Below are positions 19,241 through 27,737 of a stretch of 64,000 nucleotides of DNA, one piece after another. The notes below the pieces were generated by a model, which saw only the letters and a program-made list of their open reading frames with translations, had not been told where the DNA came from and ran no database searches. The DNA lies in assembly GCA_902826115.1 (NCBI GenBank), contig CADEDO010000008.1:1-64000 (forward strand). The letters run 5' to 3'. The number at the start of each line of letters is the position of its first letter. The first letter of the stretch is position 1. Source of the stretch: an uncultured Nitrosomonas sp. (GTDB lineage Bacteria; Pseudomonadota; Gammaproteobacteria; Burkholderiales; Nitrosomonadaceae). The position numbers and the translations under genes were made by a program.

Positions 19241-20563
19241 TTAAGTATTACTCAGCTGTTCGAATATCTTAAAGCCAGCGACATAAGTGCCGATGGCCGC
19301 GCCCAGCGTGGATAGTATGAAAACCAATAATACCCGTGTGACCTGATTATTCCACCAGCCTTTAAGCGTGGTGGTATCCGTTCTGAGTCGGTTAAAATCA
19401 CTGACCTTGGGTTTGCGCACATAAGCTTCTACCGCCGCAACCACCATGCCCGCACCGATGGCGGGATGCAATGTTGTGATGGGGGCTGCTAAAAAAGCGC
19501 TCAGTATGGATAGTGGGTGGGCAAATGCAATCGCCGTTCCCACCGCAGAGAGTCCGCCAGTAATCAAGATCCAGTCAACAACCATGCTCATGCCGATTTC
19601 CGGACTGCGCATAAAACCAACCACAAATCCTGCAAGAATCAGGACTAAGATCAGCCAGGGCATATACTTCATCCATTGGGACGGTGCTGGAATGGCATCC
19701 AGTTGTGCGATGCGTTCATCCGGATTGGTGATGCTTTGCGTTTCAAGTCGTTCAGCCATGCCACTCAGGTGGCCAGCTCCAACGACGACCAAGATATGTT
19801 GATAGTTGTTTTCTGTACATTCTTTAATGAGACGGGCTGACATATAGTCATCACGCTCACTGATGAGCGGGCTGAATAAGTCTTTCTCGTTTTCTGCAAA
19901 CTGAGAAAACGAGCTTTCCAGCACATCGCCTTCCTTTAATTTTTCAATGTCAGCTTCGCTGAATTTTTCTTTGCTGATTACGCTTTCTATCAAGCCGGCA
20001 AATAGCGTAAAGCGCTTCCACCAGGGGACATTGTGATAAATCCTTTTCAGCGTGGTGCCAATTTCACGGTCGATCAACAAAACAGGTAGCTGGGCTGCCT
20101 GTGCATCTTTAATCGCCACGCGCATCTCCGCGCCGGGTTCAATGTCAAGCTGTTCTGCCATGCGTTGCTGGAAAGCGCCCAATGCCAAACTGGCGGCCAC
20201 CATGCTGGCCTGACCATTTTTGATTACCTGGAACAGATCCATTTTGGCCATGGCATCAGGATTGACGATGGCTTTATGTCGGCTTGGGCATAATTCAACC
20301 GCTACCGCGTCATATTTTTGTGTGGCGATCAATTCTTGCACTTTATCTGCACTGGCTTTTGAGACATGTGCGGTGCCCAGTAATGTCACGTTGCAGTGAT
20401 TGACTCTGACGGTTTTGATGGGTTCGGCTTGTAAATGACTGGGTGTTGAGGGTTCTGAATCGTGTTCTTCTAATTTAACCATTGGTGAATGTATTTCAGT
20501 GTCTTGGAAAGTTAATGGGACTTGAACGTAACAAATCGGGTTTTGCATAGCAGAGATTATCAT
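19241..20563 (-). CDS. TraB/PrgY family membrane protein
   Basis: 440 residues. The N-terminal half carries the TraB motifs: VTLLGTAHVSKASADKV, AVAVELCPSRH and LVVVGAGHLSGM. The C-terminal part has about four hydrophobic helices (LILVLILAGFVVGFM; WILITGGLSAVGTAIAF; HPAIGAGMVVAAVEAYV; VLLVFILSTLGAAIGTYV). The family includes the enterococcal pheromone-shutdown protein TraB/PrgY, a probable metal-dependent protease-like fold, but its function in proteobacteria is unknown. The start is unsure: the domain begins near residue 50, and the upstream ATGs (including one at 20482) all lack a clear SD. Confidence 0.8.
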   Translation of the reverse strand: MIISAMQNPICYVQVPLTFQDTEIHSPMVKLEEHDSEPSTPSHLQAEPIKTVRVNHCNVTLLGTAHVSKASADKVQELIATQKYDAVAVELCPSRHKAIVNPDAMAKMDLFQVIKNGQASMVAASLALGAFQQRMAEQLDIEPGAEMRVAIKDAQAAQLPVLLIDREIGTTLKRIYHNVPWWKRFTLFAGLIESVISKEKFSEADIEKLKEGDVLESSFSQFAENEKDLFSPLISERDDYMSARLIKECTENNYQHILVVVGAGHLSGMAERLETQSITNPDERIAQLDAIPAPSQWMKYMPWLILVLILAGFVVGFMRSPEIGMSMVVDWILITGGLSAVGTAIAFAHPLSILSAFLAAPITTLHPAIGAGMVVAAVEAYVRKPKVSDFNRLRTDTTTLKGWWNNQVTRVLLVFILSTLGAAIGTYVAGFKIFEQLSNT

Positions 20564-20819
20564 GCCGATGAGTAAAACGAAATTTAGTTTCTTTTGCTGG
20601 CATCAACGTGGGATCGAATCTGTCAACTTTAAGGTGCAAAGTAGGCTTGGAATGAGGCTCTATTGAACCTGGAGGAATGCGGTGCTGTGCATGCTCAAAT
20701 GCGTAATTCCGTCCCACCGAATGATGTAAAGCTGTAAGTGCAAATAACGGTGTACAATTTGAATTGGATGTGAGGAGATTTGTTTGCAGTTGAAAAAATT
20801 CGAAAAGGAAGTCGGTGCT

Positions 20820-21263
20820 ATGAAAAGACTAATTGCGACTATATTTTTTACCGTTGCTATTTCGCTATCCGGTTGCGCGACATCATCAGAAAGTCAGCAG
20901 GCGCCGTACATTTCTCCTGCGCAATTTCAAACCTATAGCTGTGAAGAATTATTAATCGAAATTGAGCGGATTCAAACCAGAGTCAGCCAATTGACGGGTA
21001 AACCGAATGACAAAGCGCCGACCAAAGATCAATGGATTCTCGGTGCGGACTTATCATTGTCTTGGGCAACATTATTTGCACTGGGTGGCACCAAAGAGCA
21101 AGAAGCTGAATATGCGCAACTGAAAAGCAAATATGATGCGATACAGCAATGGGCGATTGCCAAGCAATGTCCCGGCGTTGTCCCGCCGGCAGAGAAACCG
21201 CCTGAATTTGATCCCAATTTGGTAGAAGAATTTAAGTCGGACAGAGCGATCAATCGGAATTAA
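20820..21263 (+). CDS. Small lipoprotein, function unknown
   Basis: 147 residues starting at the ATG with AAGGAAG eight nt upstream; an in-frame TTG 36 bp earlier is less likely. The start MKRLIATIFF...ISLSGCATSS is a lipobox signal (LSGC), so the mature protein is lipid-anchored. The rest has an EELLIEIERIQTRVSQLTG helix, a hydrophobic stretch (LSLSWATLFALGG) and a second helix rich in Glu/Lys, giving a short hairpin-like protein. I do not recognise a named family. It is convergent with hypX (about 30 bp apart) and divergent from the TraB gene across a 256-bp gap. Confidence 0.75.
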   Translation: MKRLIATIFFTVAISLSGCATSSESQQAPYISPAQFQTYSCEELLIEIERIQTRVSQLTGKPNDKAPTKDQWILGADLSLSWATLFALGGTKEQEAEYAQLKSKYDAIQQWAIAKQCPGVVPPAEKPPEFDPNLVEEFKSDRAINRN

Positions 21264-21294
21264 CTCAAAGGCTTTGTCAGCTAAATCTACCTAT

Positions 21295-22995
21295 TTAAAG
21301 GCGGCGATGTTTGGCAAGATAGCGTGGCGTCCAGCTGTGTGGGATTTTATGCACGAAATGATAGCGTGCAACATGATAACTGGGATCAAATCCGTAGAAA
21401 TTAAGCTGCATCTGGCGTAATTCTTCGTCCCGATAGGATTGCAAAGGTTTCAGCCGTTCGTCCAACTCGCGCTGGTGAGTTTTCTGCTGCAGCAACGCAG
21501 AGAAATCCGGGCGCTTTGCGAGAGATTCAGCGGTCTGACGGATTTTGTTTGCAAATTCTTCTGAATTCACAGCAAAACACTCGTCGATCAATCCCAAGTT
21601 GCGGGCATCCGTTGCATCAATGGGCAATCGATTCTGGATCAAGGACTGCACGTGAGATTTGCTGACTCGCCGCGGTAGTAGGTAAGTCCAATATTCCGAA
21701 CCATACAAATTTCCCATGCTTTTGTAATGCGGATTCAGGATTACGCTGTCTCGCGCATAAATATAGTCGGCAGCCAGGGACAAAAATACGCCACCGGCAC
21801 CCGCATTGCCCTGCAGTGCCGCTACCGTGAGTTGTCGATCGGTGGTGATGATCGCTTGTGCCAGATCATTCATGGCATTGATATTTCGCCAGGATTCATC
21901 AGCAGGACTGGCTGCTTGTTCGATGTGGTTGAGATGAATGCCGTTAGACCAGAAATCTGCTCCTCCCATCAGTACAATGACTCGCACAGCACTGCGGGTG
22001 ATGGTTAAATAGATGTCGCGCAAACGTTTGCATTGCGTGGTATCCATGGCGCCGTTGTAAAAGTCGAAGTGCAGATACCCCACCTCATTTTTTTCTTCAA
22101 ACCAGATGTCACGATAAGTCATGCCGGATTGTTTACAGAACGGATCGTCAGGTATTTCGGGCACTTCCGCCAGATGGTCCTGCAAGGCCAGTATCGCGGC
22201 CAGCTTGAATGTCGATTGGGTATCCTGTTTATGTTTGAGATGGCCAATCCATAGTGCGCCATCGACGGTAGCACGGCAAACTGCATGATTACGCTTGGCG
22301 ATGAGGGTTCCTGGCTGGCCCGACAAATGTTCCTCCATGCACGCATCAAATAAATAGTAGGGCTCGCCAAACAGCGTATCCAACACACCAGGAAATCCAT
22401 CGGCGGCATGAATCTTTCTAAGAATAAGGAGGGTATTGTCATGTTGCCAGTCGATGCAGCGATCAATTTGCCGGATTGGCGCGTGTAGCCGGCCATGTAC
22501 GTCAGAACGCGCATAATCCAGCGGCATTGGTTGGAAGGTGGCAGACTGGAAGCGGGTAACGGCCGTCAACATGGCATGCGTTGCTGCCTCAACGACTTCA
22601 TGGCGATATAGACTGCTTTTTCTGGCAAATCGCATCGGGAAATTTTCCGTTGCCCAGATATCGCCCGCATCCATGTCTGCATTGGCTTGCAAAACGGTCA
22701 CTCCCCATTCCTGCTGATTATGCATGATGGCCCAATCCAGCGCAGAAGGTCCGCGGTCGCCGATAATTCCGGGGTGGAGAATCAAACAGGTGTATTGGCG
22801 CCAGATCGTCTCCGGAATCGCGCGTTTCAGAAAGGGGGCGATGATCAGATCCGGTTGAAATAGCTCGACAGCCTGATGAGTCACGGCGTCGTTGATATCA
22901 AATTCTATCGATACTTCATGGTCGCGGCGGGTAAGTTCGATAAATAAGCGTTGCGCCAGGCTGTTGAAACTATGTGTCAGAAACAGAATTTTCAC
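21295..22995 (-). CDS. hypX: Hydrogenase maturation factor HypX/HoxX (formyl-THF to CO)
   Basis: 566 residues, two domains. The N-terminal ~270 residues resemble 10-formyl-THF-dependent formyltransferases (MKILFLTHSFNSL, LHPGIIGDRGPSALDWA, DMDAGDIWA). The C-terminal ~280 residues are enoyl-CoA-hydratase-like (VIVLMGGADFWSNGIHLNHIE; LQGNAGAGGVFLSLAADYIYARDS). In characterised members HypX makes the active-site CO of [NiFe] hydrogenases from the formyl group under aerobic conditions, through formyl-CoA. It follows hypE by 5 bp and ends the hypCDEX operon. Presence of HypX suggests hydrogenase assembly in air. Confidence 0.9.
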   Translation of the reverse strand: MKILFLTHSFNSLAQRLFIELTRRDHEVSIEFDINDAVTHQAVELFQPDLIIAPFLKRAIPETIWRQYTCLILHPGIIGDRGPSALDWAIMHNQQEWGVTVLQANADMDAGDIWATENFPMRFARKSSLYRHEVVEAATHAMLTAVTRFQSATFQPMPLDYARSDVHGRLHAPIRQIDRCIDWQHDNTLLILRKIHAADGFPGVLDTLFGEPYYLFDACMEEHLSGQPGTLIAKRNHAVCRATVDGALWIGHLKHKQDTQSTFKLAAILALQDHLAEVPEIPDDPFCKQSGMTYRDIWFEEKNEVGYLHFDFYNGAMDTTQCKRLRDIYLTITRSAVRVIVLMGGADFWSNGIHLNHIEQAASPADESWRNINAMNDLAQAIITTDRQLTVAALQGNAGAGGVFLSLAADYIYARDSVILNPHYKSMGNLYGSEYWTYLLPRRVSKSHVQSLIQNRLPIDATDARNLGLIDECFAVNSEEFANKIRQTAESLAKRPDFSALLQQKTHQRELDERLKPLQSYRDEELRQMQLNFYGFDPSYHVARYHFVHKIPHSWTPRYLAKHRRL

Positions 22996-23000
22996 TGGAA

Positions 23001-24059
23001 TTAACAGATTCGCGGTAGTTGTTCACCACTTAGCCAGTCAACGATGCGCTTGCCACCGAATCGGGTTTGCATTTGTACGAAACAATGGCTGTCTTCGATG
23101 ACTTCACCAATGATGGCGGCTTTTTCTCCTAGCGGATGAGTGCGCATGGTTTTCAGTAGGTTCTCGGCATCTTCTGCTGCACAGATCGCTACCAGCTTAC
23201 CCTCATTAGCAATATACAGTGGGTCAAAGCCTAAAAACTCACAAGCTGCATTGACTTGCTCGTGTATAGGGAGTTGGTTTTCATGCAGCATCATCCCTAC
23301 TGAAGACTGCAAAGCGATTTCATTGAGTGCGGTGGCGATTCCGCCGCGCGTGGGATCGCGCATTACATGTATGCTGGGTACAGCGGCAACCATATCAGCT
23401 ATCAAATCATGCAAAGCTGCCGTGTCGGATTTGATGCTGGTGTGAAAAGACAGGTTTTCACGTAATGACATGATGCAAATGCCGTGATCGCCCAGGGTGC
23501 CGGATACCAATATTTTGTCACCCGGACGGGCATTCTCACTCGAGATATTGATTCCATCCGGCACCATGCCAATGCCGGTTGTCGTGATAAATACGCCGTC
23601 ACCGCTGCCTTTTTCCACTACCTTGGTATCCCCGGTTACGATTGGCACCCGGGCTGCTCGCGCAGCTTGTGCCATGGAATCAGCGATGCGCTTTAGATCC
23701 GACAATGGAAAGCCTTCTTCCAGAATAAAGCTGGCGGCGAGATAGCATGGCTTGGCGCCGGACATGGCGACGTCATTGATCGTGCCATGCACCGATAAGC
23801 TGCCGATGTCTCCGCCGGGGAAAAATAACGGCGTGATGACGTGGCTGTCGGTTGACATCACCATGCGCCCATTGAAAACGGGAAAGCTGGCCTGATCGTT
23901 CATTGGCCGTAAAAACTCATTATCAAATGCTGCCAGGAACAATTGGTTGATCAATTGCGCCATGGCGCGTCCGCCACTGCCATGTGCCATCTCAATACAA
24001 CCGTGTTTCAGATCGAGAGAGCGGGCGTAGCCTGGTTTGATTTTTCCTGTGCCGGACAT
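23001..24059 (-). CDS. hypE: Hydrogenase maturation protein HypE
   Basis: 352 residues, full length. AIR-synthase/PurM-like fold with HGSGGRAMAQLI, DSHVITPLFFPGGDIG, GTINDVAMSGAKP, GVFITTTGIG and RDPTRGGIATALNE. The protein ends PRIC: this C-terminal Cys is the one that HypF carbamoylates and HypE then dehydrates to thiocyanate, the cyanide donor for the Fe(CN)2CO centre. Start and the hypD stop overlap by one base (TAATG), a coupled arrangement. HypF, needed for the carbamoyl transfer, is not in the window. Confidence 0.96.
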   Translation of the reverse strand: MSGTGKIKPGYARSLDLKHGCIEMAHGSGGRAMAQLINQLFLAAFDNEFLRPMNDQASFPVFNGRMVMSTDSHVITPLFFPGGDIGSLSVHGTINDVAMSGAKPCYLAASFILEEGFPLSDLKRIADSMAQAARAARVPIVTGDTKVVEKGSGDGVFITTTGIGMVPDGINISSENARPGDKILVSGTLGDHGICIMSLRENLSFHTSIKSDTAALHDLIADMVAAVPSIHVMRDPTRGGIATALNEIALQSSVGMMLHENQLPIHEQVNAACEFLGFDPLYIANEGKLVAICAAEDAENLLKTMRTHPLGEKAAIIGEVIEDSHCFVQMQTRFGGKRIVDWLSGEQLPRIC

Positions 24060-25207
24060 TAATGCTCCTTTGCAGTGACGTGCTTTTCTGCACGGAAGCG
24101 GCCATAACTATAATGTGCAGCACAGGCGCCTTCCGATGACACCATACAGGAGCCGATCGGATTTTCGGGCGTGCAGACGGTGCCGAAGATTTTGCAGTCC
24201 TGCGGTTTTTTGACCCCGCGCAGAATGGCGCCGCATTCGCAGGCTTTATTGTCCGCAATGGATAATGCAGGCATTGGGAAGCGTTGTTCGGCATCAAAGT
24301 CGGCGTAGGCTGATTTGATTTTCAACGCGCTATAGGGCACTAACCCCAACCCGCGCCATTCAAACGTGCGGCGTAATTCAAACACTTCCGCCACTAGCAT
24401 TTGCGCTTTGATATTGCCATTTGGCAAAACCGCGCGGGTAAATTCATTTTCCACTTCAGCGCGTCCCTGATTCAATTGGCGGATCAGCATCAGTATGGCC
24501 TGCATCACATCCAGCGGTTCAAAGCCGGCGATCACCACCGGTTTCTGGAATTCTTCGGCAAAATATTCGTAGGGTCGACTGCCAATGACAGTTGAAACAT
24601 GCGCCGGGCCGATAAAACCATCCAATCGAATCAAATTGAGCTGGCGAACTTCGGGAGATTGCAGGATATGGGAAATGGCGGAAGGGGTTAACACATGATT
24701 GCAGAATACGCTGAAATTGCTTAACCCAAGGGCCTGTGCCTGTTTGATGGCTACAGCGGTGGGCGGGGTGGTGGTTTCGAAGCCAATGGCAAAAAATACC
24801 ACTTGATGCCGTGGATTTTCTTGCGCGATTTTGATGGCGTCTGCGCTGGAATGGATCATGCGTATGTCCGCCCCCTGTGCCTTTGCTTTTAATAAACTCA
24901 TGCCGCTTGCGGTCGGTATGCGCAGCATATCTCCGTAGCTGCAGAGGATCAGTTGCGGCGTTTGCGCCAATTGAATGGCGTTTTCTACCCGACCAATGGG
25001 CAGAATGCAGACCGGACAACCCGGGCCATGGATCATGTGAACGTTGTCAGGCAGTAGATCAACGATGCCATACCTGGAAATGGCATGAGTATGCCCGCCA
25101 CAGAATTCCATGAAGTGATAGTCATGCTGAGAATTAACTTCCGCTGCAATACTAGCGGCAATTTTCCGGGCTAATGCGCCGTCACGAAACTCGTCAATAT
25201 ATTTCAT
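24059..25207 (-). CDS. hypD: Hydrogenase maturation protein HypD
   Basis: 382 residues from the ATG giving MKYIDEFRDGALARKIA, the usual HypD start; an in-frame TTG 54 bp earlier would overlap hypC and is not preferred. Conserved Cys motifs are all seen: FCGGHTHAI, HGPGCPVC (redox thiols) and the C-terminal 4Fe-4S set CECGAILRG, CKIFGTVC and GSCMVSSEGAC. HypD with HypC is the scaffold on which the Fe(CN)2CO group is built. It lies 19 bp after hypC and is coupled to hypE. Confidence 0.96.
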   Translation of the reverse strand: MKYIDEFRDGALARKIAASIAAEVNSQHDYHFMEFCGGHTHAISRYGIVDLLPDNVHMIHGPGCPVCILPIGRVENAIQLAQTPQLILCSYGDMLRIPTASGMSLLKAKAQGADIRMIHSSADAIKIAQENPRHQVVFFAIGFETTTPPTAVAIKQAQALGLSNFSVFCNHVLTPSAISHILQSPEVRQLNLIRLDGFIGPAHVSTVIGSRPYEYFAEEFQKPVVIAGFEPLDVMQAILMLIRQLNQGRAEVENEFTRAVLPNGNIKAQMLVAEVFELRRTFEWRGLGLVPYSALKIKSAYADFDAEQRFPMPALSIADNKACECGAILRGVKKPQDCKIFGTVCTPENPIGSCMVSSEGACAAHYSYGRFRAEKHVTAKEH

Positions 25208-25226
25208 GCCAGTTTTTTGTGTGTGA

Positions 25227-25457
25227 TCAGCTATTTTGGTTGAAAGCGGATAGTTCTGCAAACAGCGCTAAGGTGTGCTCGGCTTCGATAGGATCCAGCT
25301 TCTGTAGCGCAAAACCAACATGTACGATGACATAGTCTCCCGGCACAATGTCTTCGACCAGTGCCAGGGAAATTTCCTTGCGAATGCCTGCCAGATTCAC
25401 GATGGCATGATTGTCAGCAGTCAATTGTTCGATGCAGGCAGGAATAGCAAGGCACAT
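25227..25457 (-). CDS. hypC: Hydrogenase maturation chaperone HypC/HupF
   Basis: 76 residues from the ATG giving MCLAIPACIEQL; the preceding ML- codons are not used because HypC needs Cys as second residue, exposed after Met removal, to hold the iron precursor. Further family features are ISLALVEDIVPGDYVIVHVGFALQKLD and EAEHTL. It opens the hypCDEX operon; 75 bp upstream a divergent L,D-transpeptidase gene starts, so the promoters share this short gap. No hypA or hypB is adjacent. Confidence 0.94.
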   Translation of the reverse strand: MCLAIPACIEQLTADNHAIVNLAGIRKEISLALVEDIVPGDYVIVHVGFALQKLDPIEAEHTLALFAELSAFNQNS

Positions 25458-25531
25458 AAGCATTTTATGTCAGTTTTCAGGTGCTGAAATTATGACATAA
25501 TTAGTCAACTTAACTATGAACAGTCGGGAAA

Positions 25532-26107
25532 GTGCTTAAGAAAAATTCTTTTATTCATTATTCATTTGTTTTACTGATGGGCTTGTTTTGTCTGTCAATG
25601 TTGCACAATTCAGCTCGAGCCGAGAATGGGGTCTGGATTGATGTGGATACGACTGAACATACCTTATTGGTAATGCAAGGCGATGCTATCCAAGCGGTCT
25701 TCAAAAATGTAGCCATTGGGCGCTTTGGCACCACTTGGTCAAAAATGACTAAAGATGATAAGACCCCATTGGGTAAATTCAGGGTTGGATGGGTTAACGA
25801 GAAAAGTCGTTACTATCGTTTCTTTGGTTTGGATTATCCTAATCTGGAAACCGCTAAACGGGCGTTGGATGAAAACAGAATTACAGAGGAAACCTGGTTA
25901 TCCATTCTGGACGCAAAAATTCTGGGGAAAACACCGCCTCAGGATACGCCGCTGGGAGGGCATATAGGGATTCATGGAATTGGTAAAGGTGACCAGGAAA
26001 TTCATCATAATTACAACTGGACAAATGGTTGTGTAGCTTTAACCAATGAGCAAATTGATAAGCTGGCTAAGTGGCTTAAGCCCGGTATCCTGGTTAATAT
26101 TCGTTGA
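25532..26107 (+). CDS. L,D-transpeptidase (YkuD domain), short form
   Basis: 191 residues from a GTG start; the only nearby upstream ATG is out of frame. A signal peptide (FVLLMGLFCLSMLHNSARAEN) leads to a YkuD domain with VDTTEHTLLVMQGD, KTPLGKFRVG and the catalytic block HIGIHGIGKGD...TNGCVAL, where Cys is the nucleophile and His its partner. The enzyme cross-links peptidoglycan through meso-DAP residues or attaches a lipoprotein to it. A Lpp/OprI-like lipoprotein lies 260 bp downstream on the same strand and a second L,D-transpeptidase faces them. Confidence 0.88.
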   Translation: MLKKNSFIHYSFVLLMGLFCLSMLHNSARAENGVWIDVDTTEHTLLVMQGDAIQAVFKNVAIGRFGTTWSKMTKDDKTPLGKFRVGWVNEKSRYYRFFGLDYPNLETAKRALDENRITEETWLSILDAKILGKTPPQDTPLGGHIGIHGIGKGDQEIHHNYNWTNGCVALTNEQIDKLAKWLKPGILVNIR

Positions 26108-26364
26108 TCAATGGTTTGTGGATTCATCAACTGTTGTTAAATCGTTGAATTGATATTGATTGATAAAATATATGTTTTGTCAATCACTTAGTGAATTAAT
26201 TTTAGTTCAATGATTAAGATGTTTGCAAGTTTGTCTCATAATTCATTTATTTTGCAGAAAAAATCAGATAAGATCCAGGCAGGTTGCTGATAGGTAGGTT
26301 TCAGTAACTAATTAAGTGATGGATGTTTATGCGTATTGAAAGAATAAACACTGAGGAGATCGGA

Positions 26365-26646
26365 ATGAAAGAAAAAATCAAGCATTCAATTCGTATGGTA
26401 GCAATTGCAGGTGCATTTATTGGATTGACCGGTTGTGCAACGACAGGTCAATTGGAAGAACATCAAGCTAAAGTTGCCGCTGACATAGCATCAGCTAAAA
26501 ATGATGCAGCTGCTGCTAAAGCAGAAGCTGCTGCTGCTAGTGCTAAAGCAAACGATGCAGTTCGTATTGCAGATGAAGCAAACAGACGTTCAATGGATAC
26601 AGAAGCAAAAATTGACCGTATGTTCAAGAAAGCGATGCATAAATAA
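26365..26646 (+). CDS. OprI/Lpp-like alanine-zipper lipoprotein
   Basis: 93 residues from the ATG with GAGGAG about 7 nt upstream; an upstream in-frame start at 26323 is less likely. The signal ends IGLTGCATTG, a clear lipobox. The ~70-residue mature part is a continuous Ala-rich amphipathic helix (SAKNDAAAAKAEAAAASAKA) ending FKKAMHK with a C-terminal Lys. This matches Pseudomonas OprI and E. coli Lpp, trimeric coiled coils whose last Lys is bound to peptidoglycan by L,D-transpeptidases. An intrinsic terminator follows 30 bp after the stop. Confidence 0.85.
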   Translation: MKEKIKHSIRMVAIAGAFIGLTGCATTGQLEEHQAKVAADIASAKNDAAAAKAEAAAASAKANDAVRIADEANRRSMDTEAKIDRMFKKAMHK

Positions 26647-26673
26647 TTGCTAAGCATCAAGTAGTATTTGTAG

Positions 26674-26704
26674 TAAAAACCCCTCTCAAGAGGGGTTTTT
26701 TTTT
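26674..26704 (+). terminator. Intrinsic terminator of the Lpp-like gene
   Basis: A GC-rich stem (CCCCTC/GAGGGG, loop TCAA) extended by A/T pairs is followed by an unbroken run of about ten T, right after the lipoprotein gene. The A-run on the 5' side also makes it usable on the minus strand for the convergent L,D-transpeptidase gene. Confidence 0.9.
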
Positions 26705-26735
26705 GGATTGCCTAATGACATTTAAAAAGAGTTTC

Positions 26736-27737
26736 TTAGAATAAGTTGCTATCCTGCTCTTGTGCTTGAAGCTGGTTTTGCGAACGTGGATGTGAGATTA
26801 AGACCGGCATCCCGCTTTTCTCTATCACTGCTTTTCTTAGTGCTTCCTGATCGATTTCAAGATCTGTACTGACATTCTTCTTGTTGTTTTTTGAAGCGAG
26901 AAAATCATTAATTGCATTGACTGCCATTTGCCAATAGTCGGCATAGATGGCTTCCTCTTCTTCCAGAGGAGGGTGTAGCTCAATGAAGAGTGAGTCCAAT
27001 AACCAACCGAGCTTAATGGGTTGGTTGACTATCTGAACTTGTGTTCCCACCGGAATTTTGTCAAACAGTGCTTCAATGTCTTCAGGATACATGCGTACAC
27101 ATCCCGCTGAAACACGCATTCCAACACCGAATGGCTTGATGGTGCCGTGTATCAGATAACTGCCCCCTCCGATACTCAAACGCATGGCATGTCGCCCCAA
27201 TGGATTGGTTGGGCCGGGCGGCACTATACTGGGATAAGGTTGTTCACCATTAGCAATTCTGTCCATTTGGAGCGATTTGGGAGGTATCCAGGTTGGGTCT
27301 TTCTTTTTCTCAACAATTTTCGATACCCCTAATGGAGTGACCCAATCCATTCTGCCGATTCCCACAGGGTAGGTGGTGATCATAGGCTTTTCTCCCTGTT
27401 TGGTTTCGGGGAAATAGTAAATTCTCATTTCGGGTAGATTCAATAACAGACCTTTGCGCTCAGCATGAGGAATAATGTAGCGGCTTGGCAGAATTACTTT
27501 TGCACCATCTTCAGGCAACCAGCGATCAACAGTAGGGTTAGCCAGCAAAATCTCAATCTGTCCAATATCATACTGGCGCGCTATATCCAGCAGCGTTTCC
27601 GTACGACTTGCCTGAGTGGTTCGTATCTGACCAAAAATATCAATACCATGGGGGGGAAGTACCCATGTTTCAGCGCGAACGGAGGTAACAACAACTAGAT
27701 TGATTATGATAAAAATAAATAAAAAGATGCTATGCAT
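26736..27737 (-). CDS. L,D-transpeptidase, ErfK/YbiS type
   Basis: 333 residues. Signal peptide (FLFIFIIINLVVVTSVRAE), a LysM-like region ~50-90 (TLLDIARQYDIGQIEILLANP), then a YkuD domain with GIGRMDWVTPLG, HGT.KPFGVGMRVSAGCVRM (catalytic His and Cys). This layout is that of the periplasmic enzymes ErfK, YbiS and YcfS, which attach Braun lipoprotein to peptidoglycan. A C-terminal ~80-residue tail follows the domain. It is convergent with the Lpp-like gene, its likely substrate. Confidence 0.9.
   Translation of the reverse strand: MHSIFLFIFIIINLVVVTSVRAETWVLPPHGIDIFGQIRTTQASRTETLLDIARQYDIGQIEILLANPTVDRWLPEDGAKVILPSRYIIPHAERKGLLLNLPEMRIYYFPETKQGEKPMITTYPVGIGRMDWVTPLGVSKIVEKKKDPTWIPPKSLQMDRIANGEQPYPSIVPPGPTNPLGRHAMRLSIGGGSYLIHGTIKPFGVGMRVSAGCVRMYPEDIEALFDKIPVGTQVQIVNQPIKLGWLLDSLFIELHPPLEEEEAIYADYWQMAVNAINDFLASKNNKKNVSTDLEIDQEALRKAVIEKSGMPVLISHPRSQNQLQAQEQDSNLF

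Noticed and set aside
21295-22995. Reading hypX as an ordinary enoyl-CoA hydratase or methionyl-tRNA formyltransferase
   Set aside because: Both domains are joined in one 566-residue chain and it sits 5 bp after hypE, which fits HypX/HoxX only.
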